Shown in pieces: positions 1 to 8,035 of a stretch of DNA of 64,000 nt. The DNA is from a virus, in the IMG/VR virus record IMGVR_UViG_3300042402_003577, positions 41,850 to 105,849 of that record. One strand, written 5' to 3'. Positions within the stretch are counted from its first letter, which is position 1. Every line of letters starts with the position of its first letter. The notes under the pieces are model-generated. The model did no database searches, was not told the origin of the DNA, and saw only the letters and a program-made list of their open reading frames with translations. Position numbers and translations under genes: made by a program.

Positions 1-19
1 TTACTCTAAATTCATTCAT
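1..19 (-). CDS. Start of a gene running off the left edge
   Basis: On the minus strand an ATG at 19-17 opens a frame that reads M-N-E-F-R-V and leaves the window. It is preceded by an A-rich leader like those of the neighbouring genes and lies about 37 bases after the stop of the large fibre gene to its right, so it is probably the next gene of the same leftward operon. Only six codons are visible, so nothing can be said about function. Confidence 0.4.
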
Positions 20-56
20 TTCTTTATATTTTATTTTTTATTTACTTAATTATTAA

Positions 57-1838
57 TTAAAAAGTATAACTACTAGCATCAACTACTTTTGGAATTGCAG
101 TAACTAAAGGTGCATATATTACTGAATTAAAATTTGAATTAAGTGCTGGACTTGCACCTGTATTTAAAAAAGTACCAGAATCTATCCAAAATTGTGTACC
201 ATTAACAGAAGTTCTAATGCCTGTTGATACATTATTTAAATCAAAAGTGCAACCAGCAAAAGTAGAAGTATTGCCATTGTCTTCCCAGATATAAATTCTT
301 TGTGAAGATGGATTTGCTAAAGCATAAGTTGTATTAAATATAAAAGTACAATTTTCAAAATTACCAACTCCATTATTCCAACTCTCTATTACCCTATTAG
401 CTTCTATACTTACTTGATATAATGTAACTTTACTTGATACATTATAAACGCCAAGTGAAGGAGTATTATAATTATAAGATGTAACTTTACCACCAGTCAT
501 TTTAAAATTACTTGCACCTGTAATACAAAAATATTTATTAATATATTCAGAGTTATTATTTTGATTTACAATATTAACATTAGAATTGGCTGTAAGATTA
601 AAAGCTGTTTGAAAGCCTTCAATACAATTTGTACTGACATTATAAAGATTTTGTACATAAAGAGTACTTTGTTCAACTAAAAAAGCAGTACTTTGTGGTC
701 CCCCAGAATTTCCATTTCTTATAGGAGTGTTAATTATGGTACCAGTACTATTTCCTGTTAAAACAAACAAAGCTAAAGCACTAGGATTTGTAAAATCAAC
801 AGAACTTTCTGCTAAATATAAACTTGAATCTCTTCCTATAAAAAAATATCTATTTACTGTATATGAGCCCCCTGATATAGTAATATTTCCTTGTCTTTCA
901 GCATAAAATACAGGAGAGTTATTTACTGTATTTGAATCTACAAATATACAATTATTTAATTGTAAACTAGCTCCTTGTGCTGCAACAAATAATGTTGATG
1001 AACTAGAATTGTTAGTTATTTTGACATTTGTTAAAGCAGCATGTGCTCCTGTAGCATATAATCCTATTATAGGAACATTATTTTCAGAAGCCAAAGTTAA
1101 ATTACTAAAAGAAATAAATCCTGCTGAAAAACCATGTACTCCTTCTCCAGCGGACCCTTTAAGTATAACATTATCTTTAACCCCTGACAAAGACTCTACA
1201 TATAATACATTTTTGTCAAGCAATAATGTATCAAATTCATATTGAGAATTTAAAATATATGTACCATTCTCTAATCTTAAAGTAATATTAGAATCATCAA
1301 AATGATATTTTGATAATTCAGCTAAAGCAGTGTTAATATTATTAAAAGGAGCAGTTTGACTTGCCCCGATAGTTATAGTAGCACTTCCTTGCCAAACAGG
1401 TTGTTTATCACTTATTAGTTCTTCTAAATCAGTATACCAGCATTTAATAGTATTCCAAATATTATTTAGAGCGACAGTTAAAGAGGATCCTGTAGCAACA
1501 ATGGTTGCAGTATTATCACAGTTTCTTATATTTGCCCCATCATATTCTACTGTAGTAGTAGTTGGAGTGGCAGCACATTTAACAGTATCCCAAAGTTGAG
1601 ATAAGAAAGTGTTAAAGTTAGTTCCTCTAAATATATAATCATTGTCTGCACAATCTTTTAGATTGTCTCCTGTATATATTAAACAGTTAGTAGATTGTAA
1701 TCCACAAGGACATTCTTCTGTAAATTGTTCAGTAGCACAAGTGCAAGTAGTTGTACAATTGCAAGTAGGAGTTACTTGAGTACAACTTTGGCACTGGGAA
1801 CAACTTGAGCAATTACAGTTTGGATAATTATTACACAT
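57..1838 (-). CDS. Large Cys-rich, beta-helix-like tail fibre/adhesin candidate (593 aa)
   Basis: The first 45 residues are packed with Cys (CNCSSCSQCQSC type spacing). Two copies of one short module follow at about residues 53-88 and 98-133 (Y-x-G-x-N-hydrophobic, then Cys, then a L-W-x-T-hydrophobic-K-C helix). From about residue 150 on the protein is rich in N, T, S and G, with short alternating hydrophobic strands such as LTNVKITNNS and TISGGSYTV, the look of a right-handed beta-helix of the pectate-lyase or tail-spike kind. It is the last complete gene of a leftward bank of adhesin-like genes. A receptor-binding or glycan-degrading tail appendage is the best reading; no catalytic residues can be assigned. 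The same Y-x-G module opens the next gene to the right. Confidence 0.75.
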   Translation of the reverse strand: MCNNYPNCNCSSCSQCQSCTQVTPTCNCTTTCTCATEQFTEECPCGLQSTNCLIYTGDNLKDCADNDYIFRGTNFNTFLSQLWDTVKCAATPTTTTVEYDGANIRNCDNTATIVATGSSLTVALNNIWNTIKCWYTDLEELISDKQPVWQGSATITIGASQTAPFNNINTALAELSKYHFDDSNITLRLENGTYILNSQYEFDTLLLDKNVLYVESLSGVKDNVILKGSAGEGVHGFSAGFISFSNLTLASENNVPIIGLYATGAHAALTNVKITNNSSSSTLFVAAQGASLQLNNCIFVDSNTVNNSPVFYAERQGNITISGGSYTVNRYFFIGRDSSLYLAESSVDFTNPSALALFVLTGNSTGTIINTPIRNGNSGGPQSTAFLVEQSTLYVQNLYNVSTNCIEGFQTAFNLTANSNVNIVNQNNNSEYINKYFCITGASNFKMTGGKVTSYNYNTPSLGVYNVSSKVTLYQVSIEANRVIESWNNGVGNFENCTFIFNTTYALANPSSQRIYIWEDNGNTSTFAGCTFDLNNVSTGIRTSVNGTQFWIDSGTFLNTGASPALNSNFNSVIYAPLVTAIPKVVDASSYTF

Positions 1839-1865
1839 ATTATTATTATTTTTTATTATTATTTA

Positions 1866-2897
1866 TTATGAACAACCTAGCCACTGGATAGGAATAGCTT
1901 GTATATGAACAGGTTGGGTGTTTATGGATTGAACACTAGAATTTATAGTACTTCCTGTAAATGACCCAGTACCATTACCTGTAAATGTATGAGAGTGTAA
2001 TCCTGAAGATCCTATTAATTTGGAGGAAGTATGACAAGCACCACTTGCTAAACCCTCTTGATCTATACCCGCATTTCCACCACAAAAATCATCATTACCG
2101 AAAGGAATACCGTCAGTACAATTTCCACAAAAATTATCCTCATCTGCATCATTAAAAATCATTCTATGCTTATGATTACCCGCCTCATTTGTAGTACCTG
2201 TTACGGTAAAATTAGCATTGGTGGTAAAAGATACAGGTGGAATATTTTGAGCACCTAAAGTTACTGAATTATTACCACTAGGAGTTGTAATTGCACTAGG
2301 GCCATATTTTATAAAATTATTTAAAGCATTTATAGTTGTATATGTAACTCCTCCTATAGTATGAGATTGTCCATTAGCTATAGCCCATCCTGCTACAGGA
2401 CCATTAGACAATCCTAATCCAGTAGGCCCAAAATCGGTAGGTAAACCAAAATAAGGTAATATTGTTTTTGGAGGAACAAGCCCATTTACTTTAAAAGTTT
2501 TTAAACTAGGTGTTTCAGTTAAAGTAACTCTACTTGGATCACAAGCGGTAACTGTAACAGGTTTTGTTAATGCTAAATTATTTACTTGATTTTGTAAAGT
2601 AGTTAATTGAGTATTTAATATTTGTAATTGAGTACAATAAGCAGACTCAGTATCTAATATACTTTGTAATACTGTTAATAAAGAAGTTTTAGTTAAATTA
2701 ATACAAGGACTATTTTCTACTAAACTTGACATATCTAATTGACTTTGTAGTAATCCAATACAATTATCAAACTTAGCAATTACAGATGTAAGCAACTCTC
2801 CATTAGTAATAGTATTACCATTACAAATAATTAAATCTGGACCTGAATATTGAATTAATCCAGTGTTACTTTCTAAAGGGTTACAATCTACACACAT
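1866..2897 (-). CDS. Tail fibre with phage tail-collar-like C-terminus (343 aa)
   Basis: The N-terminus carries one copy of the short module also found twice in the 593-aa neighbour (LIQYSGPDL followed by Cys and a hydrophobic helix). Residues about 75-110 are a Gln/Leu/Asn-rich helix (LNTQLTTLQNQVNNL), probably a trimeric coiled coil. From about residue 148 the sequence matches the tail-collar/microcystin-dependent-protein pattern: a G-W-A-I-A-N-G-Q turn, then HKHRM and LHSHTFTG histidine motifs, ending in IPIQWLGC. Collar domains of this family occur at fibre tips and coordinate metal through such His pairs. A distal tail fibre is likely. Start is ATG, 28 bases after the next gene's region. 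Confidence 0.78.
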   Translation of the reverse strand: MCVDCNPLESNTGLIQYSGPDLIICNGNTITNGELLTSVIAKFDNCIGLLQSQLDMSSLVENSPCINLTKTSLLTVLQSILDTESAYCTQLQILNTQLTTLQNQVNNLALTKPVTVTACDPSRVTLTETPSLKTFKVNGLVPPKTILPYFGLPTDFGPTGLGLSNGPVAGWAIANGQSHTIGGVTYTTINALNNFIKYGPSAITTPSGNNSVTLGAQNIPPVSFTTNANFTVTGTTNEAGNHKHRMIFNDADEDNFCGNCTDGIPFGNDDFCGGNAGIDQEGLASGACHTSSKLIGSSGLHSHTFTGNGTGSFTGSTINSSVQSINTQPVHIQAIPIQWLGCS

Positions 2898-2941
2898 ATT
2901 GTTTTAATTAATTTACAAACTTATAAATAAATTTTATCTTT

Positions 2942-3550
2942 TTAACTATTGTTTTCTATTAAATGAGTAATTGGTTTTAAGTTTAGACATTGCAAAGTAG
3001 AAAAAACCTCAAAAGGAACATATTCATAAGCAAAGGTTTCAGTATACAAATAAGATTCATTAGAAAAGATTTCATTATTAATAGCATCATACTGGAAATT
3101 AAAAAATCCTAAATAGTTTGCTTTTTCTAATATTTCTAATACTTTTGCTACATCTGCTACAGTATTTATTTGACAATTTATCCATAAAGAATAAATATAA
3201 AACCCTTCTGTATTAGGTATTGGAGGTAATTCAAATCTAAATTCTTTTGAAGTGTCAACAGTTTTAGTAATTGTTTTCACTATTAACTCAACTTTATTAC
3301 CAACAATTTTATTGAATCTTTTTATAGTTTTAACGGTACCCTCTTCATTGCTAGTACAACTAAAAAATAACTTACTCATTTCTGGTAAGTTAAAGTTATT
3401 TTCTAATAATTGCTTTATGTAAATTAACTTTTGTAGTTTATCCTTACAAACTTTATATCCGTAAGTTTCTGATCTACAGAAAGATTGCACTAATTTTGAA
3501 ATTTGAGCATCTAAATTACACAATAAATCTTTATAAGTACTTAATGTCAT
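2942..3550 (-). CDS. Unknown virion-region protein (202 aa)
   Basis: The frame can be extended to a TTG at 3574, but the ATG at 3550 sits just after the stop of the upstream gene and behind an AAAAAG leader, so I use it. The product is a soluble, mixed alpha/beta protein with no signal peptide and no motif I recognise. Its neighbours are a 188-aa unknown protein and PhoH on one side and fibre genes on the other, so it may be an adaptor or accessory protein of the tail fibres; this is inference from position only. Confidence 0.7.
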   Translation of the reverse strand: MTLSTYKDLLCNLDAQISKLVQSFCRSETYGYKVCKDKLQKLIYIKQLLENNFNLPEMSKLFFSCTSNEEGTVKTIKRFNKIVGNKVELIVKTITKTVDTSKEFRFELPPIPNTEGFYIYSLWINCQINTVADVAKVLEILEKANYLGFFNFQYDAINNEIFSNESYLYTETFAYEYVPFEVFSTLQCLNLKPITHLIENNS

Positions 3551-3558
3551 CTTTTTAT

Positions 3559-4125
3559 TTATTTGCAGCCACAATCAATGTTTAGCACCTCTAATTTGTA
3601 TTGAAGGCATTCATATATTTCCGTGGCAGTTTCTTTTTTACAAAGACTGGCAGAAGATTTTAATCCTTCTCTATATAGTTTCAAAGTCTCAATATCTCTT
3701 GTTTCTTGTCTTAATTTACCTGTACAATCATTTTCATTGCAACATTTATTTTGTAAAAGATCTAAGGTTCTTTTATCAATAGTGCAGTCTAATTGGCATG
3801 TATTAAAATAGCAAAAAGTTTCGCTATTAGTTACAATAGGGCTATTAGGCTCTAATTGCTGCTCAACCACTAATTCTAAAGTATAATAGCCTTCTGCTAT
3901 ATCTTGTAAATATTTACTAAGATTAGTTTGTTGGCCTAGATTTTTAGCATTTAAAATAAGCTGGCCTTCAAAAGGAATTAATAATTTTATAGTTTCAGTT
4001 TGACCTGGAACTAATATATTAACATAGGTAGATACAATATTGCCTAATGTCAAATCGTACTCAGAAGTATTATTTACATAAATATACTTGCAACTATGCT
4101 GACTAAATTCTAAATTTAAATTCAT
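3559..4125 (-). CDS. Unknown protein with Cys-rich C-terminal half (188 aa)
   Basis: The N-terminal half looks like a beta-sandwich (YVNNTSEYDLTLGNIV, then VPGQTETIKLLIPFEGQL). The C-terminal half carries many Cys residues (CYFNTCQLDC, KCCNENDC, IDCGCK at the end) and helical stretches, suggesting disulfides or a metal site. It follows the PhoH gene with a one-base gap, so the two are probably co-translated. Function unknown; similar Cys richness occurs in the nearby fibre genes, consistent with an extracellular virion part. Confidence 0.7.
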   Translation of the reverse strand: MNLNLEFSQHSCKYIYVNNTSEYDLTLGNIVSTYVNILVPGQTETIKLLIPFEGQLILNAKNLGQQTNLSKYLQDIAEGYYTLELVVEQQLEPNSPIVTNSETFCYFNTCQLDCTIDKRTLDLLQNKCCNENDCTGKLRQETRDIETLKLYREGLKSSASLCKKETATEIYECLQYKLEVLNIDCGCK

Positions 4126-4126
4126 T

Positions 4127-4795
4127 TTATTTATTTTTGAAACTTTCGTATAAGTTTAATATTTCTTCTACAATTGGATCTCTATGGTTAGTTTTTAAAA
4201 CAATTTTACTAAATTTTTTCAACCCTTGTTCTTGTAAAAATTCTAAAAATTTTATTCCTGATGTTACTCCTTTACTTAAATCTATTTGATTAACGTCTCC
4301 ACATAACATCATCTTGCTTCCTTTACCCAATCTCTCCATCACCATTTTTACTTGGCTTTCAGTAGTATTTTGCACTTCATCCACTATAATTACAGCTTCA
4401 CAAAATGTACTTCCCCTCATATACGCAAAAGGTTTTATTTGTATAGACCCTTCCTTTATCATGTTATCTATCTTATCTTTTTTATACAAAGCATAAAAAT
4501 TTTGATAAATAGCTTGCACATAAGGATCTAATTTATCTTCTAACCCTCCTGGCAAAAAACCTAGTTTTTCTCCTGCTTCTAAAGCGGGCCTTGTTATTAT
4601 AATGTGCTTAACTTGTTTCTTAAAAAACAAATCTAAGGCTACTTGACAAGATACTAAAGTCTTTCCACTTCCTGCTTTTCCTGCAATATATGTTATACTA
4701 TTTTCTAGTATAACAGATTTTGCTTGTTTTTGTTCCTCATTTAAACTAACTTGGAACCTTATATTTTTTTCTCTTTCATTTGCAAAGTCTGGCAT
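4127..4795 (-). CDS. phoH: PhoH-like P-loop ATPase (222 aa)
   Basis: The PhoH family signature is clear: Walker A GKAGSGKT at residues 39-46, then IIITRPALEAGEKLGFLPG, DPYVQAIYQNF, the Walker B-like VIIVDEVQN and the sensor-like CGDVNQIDL near residue 165. PhoH proteins are RecA/SF1-like ATPases common in phage genomes; the role is still unclear, with RNA or DNA metabolism during starvation proposed. It is full length compared with other phage PhoH proteins. Unusually it sits inside the fibre-gene bank and not with replication genes. Confidence 0.92.
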   Translation of the reverse strand: MPDFANEREKNIRFQVSLNEEQKQAKSVILENSITYIAGKAGSGKTLVSCQVALDLFFKKQVKHIIITRPALEAGEKLGFLPGGLEDKLDPYVQAIYQNFYALYKKDKIDNMIKEGSIQIKPFAYMRGSTFCEAVIIVDEVQNTTESQVKMVMERLGKGSKMMLCGDVNQIDLSKGVTSGIKFLEFLQEQGLKKFSKIVLKTNHRDPIVEEILNLYESFKNK

Positions 4796-4843
4796 AAATA
4801 TAATTTAGATGTATTGCAAATATGAGAATTAATTTTGAGTTTA

Positions 4844-5131
4844 CTAAATAAAAGTTTGAGTTAATTCTCCGTTTAAATTATATATAACGTGTAATTTATT
4901 TTTATTTTCTGGTATATAAGTTGCAGAGATTAATTCAAATGTATTTTTTTTATTTAAAGTTTTTTCAAAACTAGCAAATGCACTAGAAGCTGCTTTTTTA
5001 TCTGCTGCTGAAGGAGTGCTTTCTACTCTTTCAATAGTAGTTTTAACTAATTTAGTTTCTTCATTCTTAGTTTGAATGGCATTTGGAGTTATTTCTACCC
5101 AATTGTTATTTTTTAATTCTAAATATTTCAT
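4844..5131 (-). CDS. Small unknown protein (95 aa)
   Basis: A small hydrophilic protein with a Lys/Thr/Ala-rich middle (about residues 25-60) and short beta strands at both ends (FELISATYIPENKNK, HVIYNLNGELTQTF). No motif is recognised. It lies between the PhoH gene and a large beta-helix fibre gene and reads in the same direction, four bases after the fibre gene's stop, so it may be a fibre accessory or chaperone. That role is inference from position. Confidence 0.65.
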   Translation of the reverse strand: MKYLELKNNNWVEITPNAIQTKNEETKLVKTTIERVESTPSAADKKAASSAFASFEKTLNKKNTFELISATYIPENKNKLHVIYNLNGELTQTFI

Positions 5132-5135
5132 GTTG

Positions 5136-6545
5136 TTATATATTATTTGTTGTTGAACCTAATCCATAATTAATAGGGTTGTTAGTTGCATCTGTACAAT
5201 AAATAGCTGTACCTGGGCCTGCTGGATTCATACCTTTTGTATAAGCAGCATATCCACCCATTCCACTTTGTGAACCTCCTATCCATCCTCCAAGACCATT
5301 ACATACACAATAGTAAAAAGTACCATTAGCAAAATTAGTACCAAAAGAGTTTTCATCAGCAACACAATTAAAATATTGTCCTCCTGCAATTAAACTAGGC
5401 CAACCTTGTAAACCTGCACCAAATGAATTTATTCCTGCTCTACAATTTTTATAAGTACCATTTGCTTGGTCAGCACCAAAAGATTCTATACCTGCTGTAC
5501 AATTTGTAAATACAACATCAGTTGCTACAATTCTAACTCCAAATGAAAAATCTCCTGCTTTGCAATCCGTAAAAGTAGTACTATAAATTTCAGAAACTGT
5601 ACCTATATCAGAAGTTTTTCCAAATGAATTTTCATTGGCTTTACAATTTCTAAACGTACAACCTTCAATATAAGTACCAAAAGAACCTTCTTCTGCAGTA
5701 CAATTAATAAAATTACTGTTCATTAATGTAGAAATTCCATTTGTTCTTCCGAAAGAATAACTTGTAGCACTACAATTGGTTAATGTTGAAGAGTTAATAC
5801 TATTATTAGTTCCAAAAGAATCTCCAGAGTTAGATTTACAATCGGTTAAATTACAACCTAATAAATCATGATAACCAAAACTACTAAATCCTGCTGTACA
5901 ATTTTTTAAGTCACAACTAGATAATGTATATCCAAATGACCAATCTTCTGCTGCACAATTTTCTAAAGTAGAAGCTGCTAAAATTTGTCCATTATCAGCA
6001 TCTCCAAAAGAATATAATCCTCCTACACAATTTTTAAAATTACCTGCAACATCTCCGCTTGTACTAGGATTAGAAAAGTTATAATCTCCACCAATTATAT
6101 TTTCAAAATAATTATTACTATAAGCACTATTAATTGTAATAGCTTGACTACCTAAGTTAAACCCTTTTATAATAATATCTGAAGAATCCACTATAATAGC
6201 AGTATTACTGCTAGAACAAGTTAAAAATACATCTGCATCTCCTGTTAGTGAAACTAAATCTATATAAGGAGTGTCCATTTCTAAAGAATCAAAAAAAGTA
6301 TACTTTCCTGGAGCTACTAATACAGTCATTCTGTTAGTATCAGACAAAAGTTGCCCATTTGGAGTAACTGTTTTTGCAAAAGCTAATTTGTCTACTAATT
6401 CAGTACCATTACTAAGAGTATTCAAAAGATTACCATAAACTACTATATAATTATTACCTTTTAGTTGATCTTTTGCTTCTAGTTTATCAATAACTGATAC
6501 ATATAAACTATTTCCTAAGTCTGAATTTGTTATTAATGTTGCCAT
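5136..6545 (-). CDS. Repeat-built beta-helix adhesin with C-x-A-...-SFG repeats (469 aa)
   Basis: From about residue 150 to 420 the protein is built from roughly 15 imperfect repeats of 18-24 residues of the form N-C-x-A-x(3-5)-S-F-G (examples CTAGFSSFG, CTAEEGSFG, CRAGINSFG). Each repeat fits one turn of a right-handed beta-helix with a Cys/Phe core. The N-terminal 130 residues are a different domain with a LLVAPGKYTFFDSLEM segment typical of pectate-lyase-like N-caps. The C-terminus is Gly-rich (GGWIGGSQSGMGGY). A tail spike or fibre is likely. The repeats would recombine easily, giving length variants. Confidence 0.78.
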   Translation of the reverse strand: MATLITNSDLGNSLYVSVIDKLEAKDQLKGNNYIVVYGNLLNTLSNGTELVDKLAFAKTVTPNGQLLSDTNRMTVLVAPGKYTFFDSLEMDTPYIDLVSLTGDADVFLTCSSSNTAIIVDSSDIIIKGFNLGSQAITINSAYSNNYFENIIGGDYNFSNPSTSGDVAGNFKNCVGGLYSFGDADNGQILAASTLENCAAEDWSFGYTLSSCDLKNCTAGFSSFGYHDLLGCNLTDCKSNSGDSFGTNNSINSSTLTNCSATSYSFGRTNGISTLMNSNFINCTAEEGSFGTYIEGCTFRNCKANENSFGKTSDIGTVSEIYSTTFTDCKAGDFSFGVRIVATDVVFTNCTAGIESFGADQANGTYKNCRAGINSFGAGLQGWPSLIAGGQYFNCVADENSFGTNFANGTFYYCVCNGLGGWIGGSQSGMGGYAAYTKGMNPAGPGTAIYCTDATNNPINYGLGSTTNNI

Positions 6546-6570
6546 TTTTTATATTTTTATTTTATTATTA

Positions 6571-7164
6571 TTAATATCCCCACCCTAAAGTATTTCCTGC
6601 TAAATCAAATAGTTCCACTGTAGTTCCATTTGTGTTAGTAGGAAGTATATATCCTATTAAGTTACCCGCTAAATCATTTAGCACAACTGTTGCTTCAGGA
6701 CAAATAGTATTATTAGGAAATATGTATGCAATATGATTGCCTGCTAAGTCTAATAAATCAACTGTAGCATTTGCTAAATTACATCCACCACAAGACACTA
6801 ATCCACAACAGATTAGCAAATTAGTTACTATTTTGTCAAAGTTCAAAGTTTCAATAGTAGCTTTTGGTCTAATTTGACCTCCATCTATCCACCATTGAAA
6901 ATCAGTTGAATCTACACAAAGTGTAGTACCTGCTTTACAGTTATATATATCCAATATAAGCTTCGTAAGAGAAATAAATTTATTATTAGGTCTTTTATTA
7001 GATTTAATTATATATGCTTTCTTTAAATAGGTATTTGAAGTAGCATCACAAGTTAGACTATAGCAATTAAATATATCACATAATATATTGCTGAAACTGG
7101 TATAGCCTGCTAATTTAGCAGCCTTACCTTGTCCCTTAAAAATTGCTTCTGATATTATGTACAT
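6571..7164 (-). CDS. Modular adhesin, shared N-terminal domain plus LxDLAGN repeats (197 aa)
   Basis: First of three tandem paralogues. Residues 1-135 match the N-termini of the next two genes: IISEAIFKGQGKA, a Cys-containing DIFNCYSLTC helix, LTKLILDIYNCKAGTTLC, FQWWIDGGQIRP, TIETLNFDKIV and paired Cys. The C-terminal 60 residues are three short repeats of L-x-D-L-A-G-N-x-hydrophobic-x-Y-I/W, unlike the C-termini of its paralogues. The pattern of a constant N-terminus with a variable C-terminus is typical of receptor-binding proteins docked on a common baseplate or fibre site. Function is inferred from this architecture. Confidence 0.75.
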   Translation of the reverse strand: MYIISEAIFKGQGKAAKLAGYTSFSNILCDIFNCYSLTCDATSNTYLKKAYIIKSNKRPNNKFISLTKLILDIYNCKAGTTLCVDSTDFQWWIDGGQIRPKATIETLNFDKIVTNLLICCGLVSCGGCNLANATVDLLDLAGNHIAYIFPNNTICPEATVVLNDLAGNLIGYILPTNTNGTTVELFDLAGNTLGWGY

Positions 7165-7176
7165 GCAGTCTATTTA

Positions 7177-7992
7177 TTAAAAAGTAACAGTGTTTACATC
7201 TGCAGTTAAATCTGCCTGAACACCAGCACTAGGTTGGTCAGAAGTTTGTTGACTTGAACTATTCCAAGTACCTTTTGGTAGAGTACCTTGTAAGAATAAT
7301 CCCCCTAAAATATCTAATCCATCAGTGTTAAACTCTTGACCAGAAATATCTATATAAGAAGTTTCTATAGGTAGAGTAGTTATTGAAAATAATTGAGGAT
7401 TAGCTAAGAATGTAAAGTCTAGTATTTCTGCACCAGAAATAGATGCTGCAAGGTAATCTCCTTGTTTTGCAAAATTACTTACAACTGGAGTTCCATTACC
7501 CATAGCAACTAATAATGCTAGGAAATCAGCTTCACTTGCAACTCCTGCTGTTGGCCAACCTTCTGCGTATGCTCTAAAATTTAAAGGAGTACATGTATTA
7601 ATAATACCACAACAATTTAAAACTTTTTCTATAATTGGTGTAAAATTAATAGTTTCTATAGTTTTTGCGGGTCTAATTACATCTGTAGTAATCCACCATT
7701 GAGCACTTCTTGACCCTGGACATAATGTTGTACCTGTAAAACAGTTATAAACATCTAACACTAATTTGTTTAGAGATTGCCAATTAGCTCCTGGTTTTTT
7801 TCTTCCGTAAAGTAAAGAGGATTTTCTTAGAAAATAATCTGATTTGCTGGCAAGTAGTCCATTGCAACAAGTTATACCAAAACAAGAGAATATGTCTCCC
7901 ATTAAGTCGGACATATTAACAAAAGCTCCTTGATTTACAAGTTTATGTTTTCCTTTATAAATTGTCTCTGAAATAATATTAATTCTTTTCAC
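7177..7992 (-). CDS. Modular adhesin paralogue 2, GTG start (271 aa)
   Basis: The N-terminal 140 residues (KRINIISETIYKG, DIFSCFGITCC, RKSSLLYGRKKPGANW, LVLDVYNCFTGTTLC, QWWITTDVIRP, ETINFTPIIEKVL) are very close to the 362-aa gene next to it. The C-terminal 130 residues are different and contain beta-rich segments (AEILDFTFLANPQLFSITTL, YIDISGQEFNTDGLDILGG) reminiscent of a leucine-rich-repeat-like cap. The start codon is GTG at 7992, fixed by alignment with the paralogue's ATG; this is one of few non-ATG starts in the window. Likely a receptor-binding protein. Confidence 0.75.
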   Translation of the reverse strand: MKRINIISETIYKGKHKLVNQGAFVNMSDLMGDIFSCFGITCCNGLLASKSDYFLRKSSLLYGRKKPGANWQSLNKLVLDVYNCFTGTTLCPGSRSAQWWITTDVIRPAKTIETINFTPIIEKVLNCCGIINTCTPLNFRAYAEGWPTAGVASEADFLALLVAMGNGTPVVSNFAKQGDYLAASISGAEILDFTFLANPQLFSITTLPIETSYIDISGQEFNTDGLDILGGLFLQGTLPKGTWNSSSQQTSDQPSAGVQADLTADVNTVTF

Positions 7993-8035
7993 GTTTTTAT
8001 TTTTTTATTAAATTTTTTATTTTAATTATTTAATA

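Noticed and set aside
1009-1245. A 78-codon frame on the plus strand within the large fibre gene
   Set aside because: It is a shadow of the minus-strand fibre gene; similar antisense frames occur in most long genes here and were left out.
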